DNA from: Azadirachta indica
Lineage: Eukaryota > Streptophyta > Magnoliopsida > Sapindales > Meliaceae
DNA: 64,000 nt
NCBI GenBank assembly: GCA_022749755.1
Contig: CM040452.1
Location: 7,210,350 to 7,274,349 of the forward strand
Direction: 5' to 3'
Below the pieces are notes generated by a model. That model did no database searches. It was not told where the DNA came from and worked only from the letters and a program-made list of their open reading frames with translations. Below are positions 23,570-36,149 of this stretch, one piece after another (within the stretch, counting starts at the first letter, position 1; every line of letters begins with the position of its first letter). Made by a program: the position numbers and the translations under genes.

Positions 23570-24743
23570 AATCCTGAACTTTTAAGGATATATTAACATT
23601 TAACATTATTAAAAATGAAAGGCTTAGATTGTATTTGACAAAATTTTACTAATTAACTCTAATAAATTACTAAGATTACATTTGACAAAATTTTACTAAT
23701 TAACCCTAATAAATTACTGTATCAAAATTAATTAATTTTACTAGTTAATTCTTCTTGGAATAGCTCCCGCACCGCCGTCGCTATTCTCTCATCTTCTTCC
23801 TCCTCCACAAGGACCACAATAATTCAAACCAATTCTAAAATCCTTCATCATATACCCTGCAAAATAAACATTACAATGTAGTACAATTAAATGTGCGGAA
23901 TTTATTAACCCACCCAAAGCCATCGTTCATTTCGCCATCATTGCCGATAAATGTAAAATTTATCCAGTTTGCTGAATTCCACGAATGGGTTGCAGAATCA
24001 AAACGGAGCATTAACTACTATTGCAAATCATATCCCGTTTTCTTGATGCTTTGGACATTTCACGTAATTCTTTGTTTGGGTTTCTACCAAAGAGTACGTG
24101 TTTCTGACGTCAAGTTTGAGAATACTCCATCTAAGTTACAAACAAACTCACAAGTTTACTCCCAAAACTGCCAGCTAATTTACTAGAACTTGCTTTGAAA
24201 AGCAATCTTTATCTGAATTCATCTCAAAAACCTCTTTTGACGGGTTAACTCAGTTGGCATTCTTCGAAGTCAGTGAAAACTAGTTCATTGGAACACTGCA
24301 AGCATGGTTCTTGCTCTACGAGTGAGGTTGGATCTTAAGCAGCTAGATCATTGACAGGAATCAACTAGATTTGCAAGTGAGACTGAATCTTAGGTAGCTT
24401 CTAGCGGCGATGAAAGGAAGGTGGAGCCTCGAAGGGTAAGTTAATGGAGTTACTTGGGGAGAAGATGAGAGAGAGAGGCTTTAGGCCAGGTATTTGGTGA
24501 ACGATTTTGGAATTGGTTTGAATTATTGTCGTCCTTGCAAGGAGGAAGAAGATAAGAGAATGGCGACGGCGGTGCGAGAGTTGCTCCAGGAAGAATTAAT
24601 TTTACTAATTAATTAATTATTTTTGTTAATTAATTTTGATGCAATAATTTATTAGAATTAATTAGTAAAATTTTGGCGAATGAATCTCAGCCTTTCCTTT
24701 TAAGTAATACCATATGTCAATAAATCCTTAAAAATATAGGATT
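23570..24743. mobile_element. Foldback-type element with long terminal inverted repeats
   Basis: The left arm (about 23,570-23,845) and right arm (about 24,500-24,743) are near reverse complements. Matching segments include CGCACCGCCGTCGC with its complement GCGACGGCGGTGCG, TCTTCTTCCTCC with its complement, TTCAAACCAATTC with GAATTGGTTTGAA, and AAAATTTTACTAATTAA with its complement. The arms are about 250 bp around a ~650-bp interior without a transposase. This fits a non-autonomous DNA transposon with long TIRs (Mutator-like or foldback type). I could not find a clear target-site duplication. A 97-codon open frame inside (23,893-24,186) has no recognisable domain. Confidence 0.72.
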
Positions 24744-24936
24744 GACGTAATTAGGACTGAAACCTAATCTTATAATAATTTATAAAAAAATTGATCCTAT
24801 AATAATTTATAAGAAAATTGACATATATTTTTTAATGTTTATATAAAAATAAATATTTCTGTCAACTTTAGGTAAATAAATAAATATTCTTTTGACTTTT
24901 ATTTTTTAAATTAATCGATCAAGTTATTATCATTTA

Positions 24937-25252
24937 TACGAGAAGTATGGAAAAGGTTGAAATTGCAATAAAGGGTCATGGTGGATTTGAGATGCAAAGA
25001 ATTGAGTGCAAGAGAATAGTGGAGCATTCGGAGGATAAGCAAGAAGAGTGGATCAAGGATCCGGTTTCCTGCGGTAGAGCCGAAGCCAACCTGGTCCTTG
25101 CAACATTGAGGCCCATTATTGAGGCCCACATTGGCCCATATCTCTCCAATCAACTTTTCAACCGTTTTCAGACTCGGGTTTCCTCTGATATTAATCTTCT
25201 CCATAAAGCCTACTTTTATGGTGTTATTGTCGTTTGTTCAATCCGAATATAG
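24937..25252 (+). pseudogene. Truncated SABATH methyltransferase fragment (exon 3 copy)
   Basis: This repeats the last ~105 codons of the methyltransferase at 20,566-22,582, from MEKVEIAIKGHGGFEMQRIE through ATLRPIIEAHIGPYLSNQ to the same stop context (ATATAG). It lacks the first part of exon 3, both earlier exons, the SAM-binding motifs and any visible promoter, so it cannot be an active enzyme. The remaining frame is still open, with many single-residue changes (for example VRATLRPIVE to VLATLRPIIE), which suggests a young duplicate. The break falls inside exon 3, at the site matching 22,266. Confidence 0.85.
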
Positions 25253-25590
25253 AGGGAGAGACAAACTAAAAAACGCTTTCAAATTCTTTACTTTTTGTCA
25301 ACTAAAGCAACAACCCCTCCGGGGAAAATTCGACATGCAATCACTATTGATCATGCCCACCCTAGTTACATTTATCATTTATTCAAGCAAACTTGCAGCT
25401 TCTGCAATTAATTAATTTTTCTCTTCATTAATTTCTGATCAACTTTAAAGATATATATATATATATATAAATCAAAGCTAGCTAGGAGACAAAAATTTAA
25501 TCAATATATATATATATATGCATATATATAAGCAAAGCTAGGTAGAAGACAAAAATTTAATTAATAGACTTTAATTCATTTTATGAGAGA
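25253..25590 (+). repeat. Duplicated 3' flank of the SABATH fragment (copy 2)
   Basis: Matches the 3' flank at 22,583-22,850. Within it, a block with AAGCTAG-TAG-AGACAAAAATTTAAT followed by TA repeats is itself present twice (about 25,479-25,505 and 25,533-25,560), a further small duplication. Confidence 0.8.
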
Positions 25591-25629
25591 ACCCTGCTAC
25601 TTGCAGGCATGATATGATATCGCAGTGTT

Positions 25630-27835
25630 TTGTATACATGTAACATGGCAAATTTTGCCATAACATGACAAGATTCGGAATGGAACTCATATCCTCATAA
25701 TTCAATCAATCTCTGTATTACAAATTACAAATTCTCTAAATTATAATGTCAAATTTTATAATATATATAATTATTATGTTATTAAAAATATCTTAATCCC
25801 AAATATCATCTTAAAGAAGGTATTGCTTATAAATTTAGTTAAAAATAGCTGACATAATTAAAATCTTTTATTTACAATTTTAAATAAGTATAAAGTAGGA
25901 AGGATAATACTTATTTATCTATAAAGAGCATACAAATTGTAACACTAACTTTCAAAGTGAATCCAGTATCTCACTACTCTAAGTATAAATTTAATCTGTA
26001 AAATATCAACTGACGAGGGGTGAGCCGCCTATTCGGTAAGTAAATTCATGCACAACTTTTAATACTTGAAAATCATTTAATTCACAAAACAATTATCTTT
26101 AAAAACTATTTAACAATAAATATTTATATATAAAATCATTACACAAAGAAAACCATTTGACAAAATGCAAGCATGATCATAACTTTTAATAAGACTAAGA
26201 ATACAATATTTTATAAAAGTATTTAATCAAAATGCTTAATAAAATCATTTAACTCATATTTTATAACATTATTAGTATCTCGATGTTTTATGTATCACAA
26301 TACAGTATAATAGTATCTCAAAAATCTAGTAATTAATAATCAGTAAATGCACAACAGTAATTCAGTTAGTCAGTTGATAATAGTAACAGAAAAATAATTA
26401 TTATAAACAATGAGCCAAAACACCATTTAAGAAATATGACATTTTATGCAAGAAAAAAACGAATAACTTTTATCTTTCATATGTATTTCATACAAAAGAT
26501 TCAATAATTTGATAAAAAGTTTCTTCAACATAAATATTTGATCATCAAAATTATCTCCCATTTTGTTATTAAATCCTCTCACGCTTTTAGTAGTTTAAAA
26601 AATTAACAGAAAATATATCATGCATAAATCTACTTACCTAGATTTAACCAAAACTTTCACGTTATTAACTAGCATTGAAAGCTTCCAATCACCCTATTTA
26701 AACTCCTTTAAATTGCAACAACATAATCCTTATTCTTAGAACTCTTTACACCTTAAATAATAGAAGTTAGCATGTAATCAAATGTAAAACCATACATTAT
26801 AAAACCTTAAACTTACTTCTTCATAATATGTCTTTTCAGTTTTTTACTGAATAATCTCAATTTGATAATTTTTAACTTTTAATCTACTAATTGGATTAAA
26901 CTAAATTTTAATAGAATTGTTGAGGACACATACAAATAACTTATACAAAAGTTTCTTAACACTTGTACATCAAAAACATCGTCAAAATATTTTTTTTCAA
27001 GTAATGATAAATTGTTCTGAAATTTTCATATTTGAGGTTCATTAATTCAAAAATTTATAAAAATTTTTATAAAAATGCAAAAATCACGAAATTTTGCAGA
27101 ACTTCAATAGACAAGTATAGAAAGCAATATGAAAATTTTTAGAATATTTGAAGATTATTTGATTGGTCAAATAAATATATATTTTCGGATCTACAACAAA
27201 AATTACTGCTTTCAAAACAGTAAGGTAACGTATTAAAATTATTAAAATTGGTTTCTTAACCGATCACAACAAAATAAAATGCCAAAAATTTGTTACTGAA
27301 TGTAGTTTAATATCATAAAAATATTATTAATAAACATACACAAAAATCTATGTTATAATTATTAATAGATAGACTATTTAGATAATTTTGTAAAATTTTA
27401 ATTCTAATAATCATCAATTAGTTCTCAATTAATAATATAATCAATCAAACATGTAACATAAAGTTAAGAACATATGAAATAAAAAAAATATATAATTTAA
27501 TGTTTTAAAAAAGTCACCTAAAAGATATTCGAATAGAAAATAAATTAAAACACTCTTTTCTTTTCTTTTTATTGTTTCTCTATTTCTTTTTCTTCTTCCT
27601 TTTGATTTTCTCTATTTTCCTATTCTCTTTAATTATAAATTCGCTTAACGGAAACTCCACCTTACATAGAATATCACTCAACTTCTTTAACTTTTTCTTC
27701 TAAACTTTTCAAAAATAAACATATTCATTCATAATAAGTAAACTCCACCGAAAATAAATATATTTATCTTATAAACTTTCAGTCATTTATATTATTTGCA
27801 TAATATAATAAAAATTCGGATATTACAATGTATGT
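25630..27835. mobile_element. About 2.2-kb AT-rich insertion within the second duplicated copy
   Basis: Compared with copy 1, about 2.2 kb of unrelated DNA lies between the two duplicated blocks here. It is AT-rich and has no ORF above background. A GTATAC hexamer occurs on both sides of the unmatched segment, and the ends are imperfectly inverted (GTATACATGTAACAT near 25,633; ATTACAATGTATGTATAC near 27,823-27,840). A GAGGGGTGAGCCGCCTATTC block near 26,016 resembles sequence I associate with plant retrotransposon LTRs. A solo LTR starting near TGTAACACTAAC (about 25,937) and ending GGATATTACA is an alternative. The type is unresolved. Confidence 0.4.
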
Positions 27836-27845
27836 ATACGCGCGC

Positions 27846-28150
27846 GCTGCTCGAAGTGAATCTTAATCGATTAGATCGCATACATGTATCACACAGGCAC
27901 ATTCTTGTAAGTGATTGCATTAATGTCTCCTTCTCATATCGAAAGCACGAATGCAAAATTTATATAAACTAAAGAACAGTATAAAAGATTGTCATCCCAG
28001 GCATCCCTTGAAGAGAAAAAAGAAATTATGAGGTTGGACATTGAATAAAACTTTAACAGGCAATCATGATTAATTCGATGGTGGCTTGCCTTTTTTGTAG
28101 ATGATAAAGTAGGCAGACACAGCAAACGATAATGAAATCAAAACTTTTTC
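27846..28150 (+). repeat. Second duplicated block, copy 2
   Basis: Same sequence as 23,187-23,520 with scattered changes and small deletions; it marks the far side of the 2.2-kb insertion. A 63-codon open frame on the minus strand here has no domain and is ignored. Confidence 0.82.
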
Positions 28151-29108
28151 AAATAAAGAACTTGAACAACGATCAGATTATAATAATTATAAATTGAAGA
28201 ATAACTGATTCAAGAAAAACACGATGTATATAGATATTCTTGAAAATTAACTTTTGAATAAAAAAGAATATTTTTTAAGCTGAAAAATACAAACCCCATA
28301 TGCAAATGATTTCATGGATGAAGATATTTGAATGAAAATATTAATTTAAAATAATTTTAAGACAAATGAAGAAAAAAAAAGGAAAATTACAAAAGCAAAA
28401 GGAGTGCAAGATGACGATGATGATGATGATGACGATGACGATGATGATAATAATAATTAATAAAACAGATTAATAAATGTAAAAACCCTGCATGCTGACA
28501 AGAAGATCTCATAAATGTGCTAAATTACCGCAATTTTTGTCTTAATTAAAATATATTAATTAAAAGAGAAGTCCGTGTGCACATATATAATAAAGAATAT
28601 CGGTAGCAAAGCAAAAATTATATTCTAAATCAGCGAATCATAAGAGGAGAATCTCCGTTGTATCCTGACTTTTGCGTTAATGTTTTATAAATTTTTTTAT
28701 ATTTCTTTTAATATTCTATCATTTTTTTAAATTTTAATTTTATTATTTTTTATAAATTAATTAAATTAAAGAGTAACAGCAAAAGAAATAAGAGTGATAG
28801 AATATTAAATAAAATGTAAAAATATAATAAAATATTAATTTAAAAATCAAGGAGATAATGAACATTCTCCCAATCAAATATTATTCAAGTATCTTCAAGT
28901 TACATTGAAAGTAAATTTAAGGAACATAAATAAAAAATTTGTTAGAATTTGGAAAGGGTTAATACATATATGTATATATATATGTACCCGCAGGCATGCT
29001 ATATTTTACTCTTTCCAGTCATGGCATCGATCATGCGTATATATGTGTGTGTATATATATGCTTATCAGGTAGAGCTGCGTGCATGCATGCTCAATCAAT
29101 TAATTAAA
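28151..29108. other. Intergenic region with GAT microsatellite
   Basis: AT-rich sequence. A GAT/GAC trinucleotide run occupies about 28,411-28,459. The part next to 29,109 is the likely 3' UTR of the minus-strand SKU5-similar gene, with TA and TG runs at 28,965-29,060. No gene is seen. Confidence 0.55.
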
Positions 29109-30876
29109 TTAATTGCTGTAAGGTGGAGGCTTGGGCATGTCAGCAACGATGCCACAGAGCAGAGCATGGTCGGGCATGTTATACTCATCTCTGAGAGAGC
29201 GTGCAGGTGATCTGACACTGATATAGAGCTGTTGCCCCAAGTAGTTTCTCTCCATGTTATGGGACTTCAAATTCCACATTCCAGCATTATCGAATGTCAC
29301 CAAGATGGCAGCCCAGGAATTGGGGAAGACCTGAACTGTGTGCCTGCTCACTGCGTCAATAAGATTGTAGTTCATCCTCTTATCAGCAGTCCATTTTCCA
29401 GGCTCAATGCTGTATATACATATATATGAAATTCAATTAATTCACTAATCAATTTTAGGACAGTGATATAATATATAATAAATATTGCCCTTGGAATTAA
29501 TTAACTTACGCCACAAGGAAGAATGCGTGGCCATCCAAGTTCCATGACTGTACGCTATTCTCGTGGTTCTCCAAGATGATCTCCACAAAGCTTTTGAAGG
29601 TTACGTTGATGACATGGGGCTGCAGTGTAATATTGTCAATTTTTTCTGGTGGTTCGTCTCCGGAACTGTAATTGAAAACCTTCTCTGGAACTCCATAATA
29701 CTCAGCATACTTCAGTGGGGTGGTTGGATTGACATGTGAGACACCGTTGATGGCGAAGCGGATCTTTCCATCTACCTTGTGTGCGGTGTTAACGAGCAGG
29801 ATTGTGCGATTAATAGGGATTCCACCATAGTGGAAAGAACCTTGAGGGTTTGGCCTGGCAGCGCTGGCAGTCAAGTTCCAGCGGAATGAACGGAATTGAT
29901 TGAGAGACCAAGACCAACCAACAGGTGCCATAGGTAGATCAGGTGAAGCTGGAACCTCGCTATCAGCGTAGCGGATGATAGCTGTGGATGTGAGCACAGT
30001 TCTCGTGAATCGAGTAGAGGCAACCATGTAGTAGTCCCTAGGTTGCTGGTTCGCTGTCACATACACTGTATAGCACTGCCCAACATGCAAGTCAAGAGAA
30101 TCGTAAATGTTCTGGACGACATGGGAGCCCTCCATCTCGACCAGTTTCATTGTGTGGCCTTGAATCCTGAAGTTGAGAGTGTTCTTGGGACCAACATTGC
30201 AGACTCTGTACCTGTAAATCTTGCCAGCTTTCATAGTGAACATGGGTTCACCAGTACCATCGGGCTTGCCTTGTTTCCCATTGATGAGAACACCATCTGG
30301 CTTCCCAAGAAGGCTACCACTATCCAGTTGCTTCTTGAGTTCTGTGTGGTTCTTGGTGTACCAGTCGCCAATAAGAACAGTGAACTCATCCTCAGTGAAA
30401 CGATTATAAGGAGTTGGGACTACAGAACGGGTGTGAACACGGAGGCCACCGAAACCACCAGCTGCCCTGTGAAGGCCTGTTGTTGGATAGTAGAAGTAGC
30501 TACCAATCTGATCCTTAACCTGGAGATTGAAAGTGTAATTCTTTCCAGGAGGGATAGGGCAGTTGGTACCCAGAACTCCATCTTGCCACGAATTCTTCCT
30601 GTGCTGAATGCCATTCCAGGTAAGAAGGAATGGCTCATCAAGGTTGTTAATCACATTGATGACCAGATTGTTGTTGGTAGTGCAATTAATATTGGGTCCA
30701 GGAAATTCGCCATTGATAAGAATGACCTGTTGTGGAACTCCCAAAGGAGAGATGGTGCCATAGGAGACATCCCATGTGTAGAAAAAAGTAGGATCTGCAG
30801 CTTGAACACCAGTTGCTAATAGGCAAAACAGCAGAATTGACAACATCATCATCCCAGTAGCACCTATCTCTCTCAT
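29109..30876 (-). CDS. SKU5-similar (SKS) multicopper-oxidase-like protein, 'L-ascorbate oxidase homolog'
   Basis: Two exons, 30,876-29,510 and 29,409-29,109, encode 555 residues. A signal peptide (MREIGATGMMMLSILLFCLL, to about residue 26) sends it to the secretory path, probably the cell wall or membrane face. Three cupredoxin domains follow at about 30-145, 160-300 and 370-520. The copper-binding histidines are replaced: TWNGIQ in place of a His-Trp-His-Gly site, YPTTGLHR in place of His-Gly-His, SWNLDGH in place of the His-rich third site, and FDNAGMWN in place of the His-Cys-His site. This is known for the SKS family, so oxidase activity is unlikely; roles in wall growth or pollen are described for relatives. 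Multiple N-glycosylation sites are visible. I chose the ATG at 30,876 because the signal peptide starts there; an in-frame ATG at 30,939 would add 21 residues. It is divergent from a paralog at 33,191. Confidence 0.92.
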
Positions 30877-33095
30877 ATTTTTGATCTTATAATTTGTGTT
30901 ATTTAAAGCTAGGTCTAAACCCTTTCCTAATATGATCACTCGATCACCTCTTGTAATTATTAACTATATATATATATATATATATGTATACATATATATT
31001 ATATATATATATATCTGTCCCTGACGGAAGAAGAGGCTTTTGCTGGCATCTTCTGCCGCAATGAATAGCTTTCCCTCCATCCCCATTTATGAAAGGGATG
31101 TCTTCTATTCTTAGTCTTTGCCTAGCTAATTACAAACTGTTTTTAACTACCGCAAATTCCTCCAAGCTCCACTTTTCTTTCGGTTATTATTTTTATTACT
31201 TGCATTGCGCCGTTCCTCTCAATTTTCTAATATATTGTTTTTGTTACCGCTTTTACCGAGTAAAACATAATCTTCCTTCTATTTCCACCATTTAAAATGT
31301 TAAATTTAAATAAACAAAAAAGAAGCAGAAGAAACCCAAATAACTTGGATGATTTTGATGCCTCACACAATTAATATCTATTGATTAAATATATCCACCG
31401 TGTATATATTTTTTGCCAACCAATTGATATTAAACATGTGAAACATCCTACTATTTTAATCTCATTTGTATATTTTCCGTAAGAATCCTTTAAAATGTGT
31501 ACATATACGTTAGTTATTAAAATATTGGATGGAAAATTATTTGTACTCAAGAAAAGAATAAATAGGGCTTAATGGCTTAATTACTATGGGCTGATTGGCC
31601 AGCTATAATATTTTGCTGTACCATTTTCTTTTATAGAATAATAGACTTATTCCGCTTTTGGAGTTTAATTTGATCAATTAGGTTATAGTTTCATTACTTG
31701 TTTAAGTATTACCATTAGACAGTTTCTTTTGCTCATCAGCAGTAGATAACTCTATGCTTTTGTTCAAAATAATCTAAAATTTGAAACTTTGTCAGATGCA
31801 TGCTGATGGTAAACTTGCATTAATTCTGTTTAATCACCAACCTTGTATTTGAAGGTGTACACAGAAATAATATTTTATTAGTTTAACAATGAATACAAAT
31901 GTATATACGTTGTTCAAATCATATAAATTTTGACAAAAGTATATTTGATTATCCTAAAGAATGCATTACAAATGTTCTTATTGAAATATTTCAAAAAATG
32001 AATAATGCCATATATTAAGATGGTGTCTATCTCTTTTAGCATTTAAAAAATGTTGTAATTTGAAGGTGTAAACCTTTTACTAGCGTTCCAACGTTATTAT
32101 TGATATTGCATACGTTATTCCCCTTTTTTTTTGGTTACTTTTGTTTAATTTTCACAAATATGATATATGACGTTATATATAATGTATCGAATTCATTTTC
32201 AATATAAGATTTAACAATTATCAAGTATACAATATCGAGTTTGTGAAGCTTCTTACTCAATATATATTGATCGGATCACTCTTGTTTATTCGATCAACCT
32301 ATCTAAATATGTAGCCTGATTATGCATTTAAATTACTCAAACTTTGAAAGCAGTACGAACCTGCAATGAGTGTTCTTTTAATTTCCTTATTTTATAAGAT
32401 TGAAAATTTCAAGAATATATTTCTCTGGAAAGAAAATTTTGACGTTGAAACCAATTTAAATTTATTTTAGATCATATGATGGTAACATTTTAAAAAGGAT
32501 CTTGTAGAGTTACTATTAGAAGATATCCTAGGAATTTAATTAACTTAATATGTGGCTAAATTAATTTTAATCACCAGCAGGTCATTGAATTTTATTTGTT
32601 TTGAGTAATGAATGAAATATGTTTAATGTTAGATTACATATTCGTATAATTTTCCATGCATGCATTTAGAGCAAACGACGCATAGTATAAATGTTTATTA
32701 CATCAGATTCTCACAATAGCAGGAAATGGAGGAGAGTAGTACTATTGTTATAGAACAGAAACGAGAGGTTTATTGGTAACTAAACATTAATTAATTAATT
32801 AATTGCGATAAAAGTGGTTGGCAAGAATAGCATTTGCTAATTAGCAAATAAATTAAAGGACTGCCTCAATTCGAGGGACAAACACGCTAAGGAATTTGCG
32901 GAGATTGAAAGGATGTCACTCTGCTCATTTGAGGCATCGCCTTTGTTAAATGGGATACTTAAGATTACGTTGAGGCCGTAGAAGAAGCAAAAGTCTTCTT
33001 TCATTAGACAGAAGATTTCGTAAGAGAAAGTAGGATTAATAGATAGATACATAGATATATAGATATACAGTTACATATATATAAATATACATATT

Positions 33096-33133
<38 letters not shown>

Positions 33134-33190
33134 GATAGACATATACATTCGTACATATAACTAGAGAGGTAAGAAAAAAAGTTAAGAGAG
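30877..33190. promoter_or_regulatory. Divergent promoter region between two SKS paralogs
   Basis: 2.3 kb separate the two start codons. It contains TA microsatellites at about 30,964-31,012 and 33,107-33,133, and a GATA-type run at 33,040-33,066. The rest is AT-rich with no ORF that I can support. Both promoters must lie here. Confidence 0.5.
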
Positions 33191-35087
33191 ATGAATTCAG
33201 TGTCGTTAATTCTTTTGCTGTGCCTTTCAGGTGGATTCTTATCGGTTGTCCTTGGTGAAGATCCTTACTTGTACTTCACATGGAACATCACTTATGGCAC
33301 CATTACTCCTTTGGGACGTCCCGAACAGGGCATTCTCATCAACGGCGAATTTCCAGGACCCAATATTAACTCCACTACCAACAACAATCTTGTCATCAAT
33401 GTCTTCAATAACATCGACGAGCCATTCCTGCTTACCTGGTAAAACCCCACCCACCCGCCCTCACATATAAATATAATGAATTTCTGTAATTTCATTTTAT
33501 TTAATTCGTCAATTGACATGCATTGACGTATATATTGACGTATATATAAATCGGCAGGAACGGCATCCAGCATAGGAAGAATTCCTGGCAAGATGGAGTT
33601 CTTGGGACAAACTGCCCTATTCCTCCGGGGAAGAATTATACTTACCGGCTTCAGGTGAAGGACCAGATTGGTACCTACTTGTACTATCCGACAACAGCCC
33701 TCCATAGATCAGCTGGTGGCTTCGGCGGCCTTCGTATTCATACCCGTCCTACTGTCCCAGTTCCGTATAATCGTTTCCCGGAGGGTGATTACACGGTTCT
33801 TCTTTGTGACTGGTACTCTAAAAGCCATTCTGTCCTCAGGAAGTTATTGGACAGGGGTCGATCGATTGCCAGAGCAGAGGGCGTTCTTATTAATGGGAAA
33901 TCAGGCAAGCCTGACGGCACGGGAGAGCCCCTTTTCAACATGACATCTGGCAAGACTTACAAGTATAGGATATGCAATGTTGGACTCAAGACCTCTGTCA
34001 ATTTCAGGATCCAAGGTCACACAATGAGGCTTGTCGAGATGGAGGGCTCCCACACCGTCCAGAACTTGTACGATTCTCTAGACGTCCATGTTGGGCAATG
34101 TTATGCTGTTCTTGTCACTGCTGACCAGGATCCCAAAGATTACTATATGGTTGCTTCTACCCGATTTACAAAGAATGTAATCACGTCCACAGCTATCATT
34201 CATTACAATGATGGCAAAGGCCCTGCCTCCCGTGATCTTCCTCCACCCCCTGTTGGCTGGGCATGGTCTCTCAATCAATTCCGTACATTCCGATGGAACT
34301 TGACTGCCAGTGCCGCAAGGCCAAATCCTCAAGGTTCTTTTCACTATGGTGAGATCAACATTACTCGCACGATCAAGCTTGTTAACGGTGCTAGCCGGGT
34401 GGATGGAAAACTCCGGTACGCCATTAACGGGGTCTCACATATCGACCCACCCACCCCACTCAAGCTTGCCGAATATTACGGAGTTACTGACCAGGTTTTC
34501 CAGTATGACACAATTACTGATGAGCCTCCAGCTAATATTGAAAATGTTACCATGAAACCGAATGTACTCAACATGACTTTTCGAAACTTTGTGGAGATCA
34601 TTCTCGAGAACCCCGAGAAGAGTATCCAGTCATGGCACTTGGACGGCTATGCTTTCTTTCCTGTCGCGTAAGTTTTTACTCTTTATTATTACTATTGTGT
34701 TGTTAAAAACTGTTGATGCTTTTCAATTTCTTCAAACACTAATGATATATATATATATATATATCCACACAAAACAGCGTTGAGGTTGGAACCTGGAATC
34801 CTAAGAAGAGGGAGAACTACAATCTAATTGATGCAGTGAGCAGGCACACAGTCCAGGTATTTCCGAAATCCTGGGCAGCCATTCTCTTGACATTCGATAA
34901 TGCAGGAATGTGGAACATCAGATCGGAGATGTGGGAAAGGACTTATCTTGGCCAACAACTCTATGCCAGCGTTATTTCTCCAGCACGCTCACTCAGGGAT
35001 GAATACAATATTCCCGACAATGCTTTGCTCTGTGGCATCGTCGAAAGCATGCCAAAGCCTCCACCTTATAGCATAAACGCGGCTTGA
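33191..35087 (+). CDS. SKU5-similar (SKS) multicopper-oxidase-like protein, second paralog
   Basis: Three exons, 33,191-33,438, 33,558-34,667 and 34,778-35,087, encode 555 residues. The signal peptide is MNSVSLILLLCLSGGFLSVV, with likely cleavage before EDPYLYF. Three cupredoxin domains follow, again without copper ligands (TWNGIQ, YPTTALHR, SWHLDGY, FDNAGMWN). Long stretches match the paralog at 29,109, for example HRKNSWQDGVLGTNCPIPPG and MVASTRFTK, so the two arose by an inverted duplication. This copy has an intron between the Trp and Asn of TW|NGIQ that the other lacks; the second intron is at the same position and phase in both (after FPV/FLV-A). The C-terminus (KPPPYSINAA) has no hydrophobic GPI-type tail, as in the pollen-type SKS members. 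Substrate or ligand is unknown. Confidence 0.93.
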
Positions 35088-35207
35088 GCTAGAGCTGTTT
35101 TAATATCGTGTAAGCTAGAAAAAATTTCTGTAGAGGATGTAGAATGTTACTTATATTTATTAATAAGAGGGGCTTCGGTGACATGGAATCCCTTATTCCG
35201 CGTGTTA

Positions 35208-35213
35208 AATAAA
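35208..35213 (+). promoter_or_regulatory. Candidate polyadenylation signal of the second SKS gene
   Basis: AATAAA 121 bp after the stop codon, at a plausible distance for the 3' end. Plant signals are loose, so this is tentative. Confidence 0.35.
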
Positions 35214-36149
35214 CCCCTTGTAATTTCTTTGTACTACATCTTTCTATTCATTTTGTTATACGTCATCGAAAGATGAGATATATCATTTTCTTTTTTTTAG
35301 TGACATGTAATATTCTCAAACCAAGTGAATTTCAACATGTTGAGAACCCAAATTTTGATATATTTTCATTTATGATTAGTTTAATTTATGAAATAAAATT
35401 TTCCAGTTGTACGGTGGAATTCAATTTTCAGAGGTGAAATTAGGGCATAGTTAAAATTTTTTTAATATCCAGATTTGAGGAGTTTATTATGTTATATTAT
35501 GTTTAATTTAAGAAAAATATTATATAACTTATTACATGGAATTAGGACATTATATGGATATTGTTGAAGATGCTTTAAACTTTTGACCTTGGCGTTCAAA
35601 ACAAATAAAATTAAATAAAGTGTTTGATTACTTGATAAACTATTAGAAAAAAGGGAAAGAATGCCTAATTTCTATTATTTGACCTAATATCTTGATACTC
35701 CTATTGTTTCATAATATTTTAAATATCTTTTTTGCTAGTTGAAAATATGTTTTATTTTAATTACTATTAAATATTAGAATAAAACATATTTTCAACTATT
35801 AATTAAAAATAAATATTAAAACAATAGTATATTTTATTTTATAATACATTGGTAACTAATTTATGAATTATTTTTTGAACATAAATTTATTTAAATTAAA
35901 TTTTTTTTAGCATGATGTTCATAAATTGAAAGATCAGTTTTAAAAATTTTAAAATAAATAAGATAATAATATTTTAAAAAATTATAAAATTGATTTAATT
36001 TTATCAAATATTTAGATAAATTCATCATGTATAAAAAAAATTAAAATTTATATAAATTTTTATTTAACAAAATAAGTTATAATATTTTATTTAATATTTA
36101 ATATAGAAAATGTTATATATATTGACTAACATGAAGAAAATATTAAAAA
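35214..36149. other. AT-rich intergenic region
   Basis: Very AT-rich DNA after the second SKS gene. Around 35,735-35,815 an inverted arrangement (GAAAATATGTTTTATTTTAA and its near complement) could form a hairpin of about 80 bp. No gene is seen. Confidence 0.5.

Noticed and set aside
30043..30819. Plus-strand 258-codon open frame
   Set aside because: It is the antisense of the SKS exon, whose protein is clearly recognisable on the minus strand.
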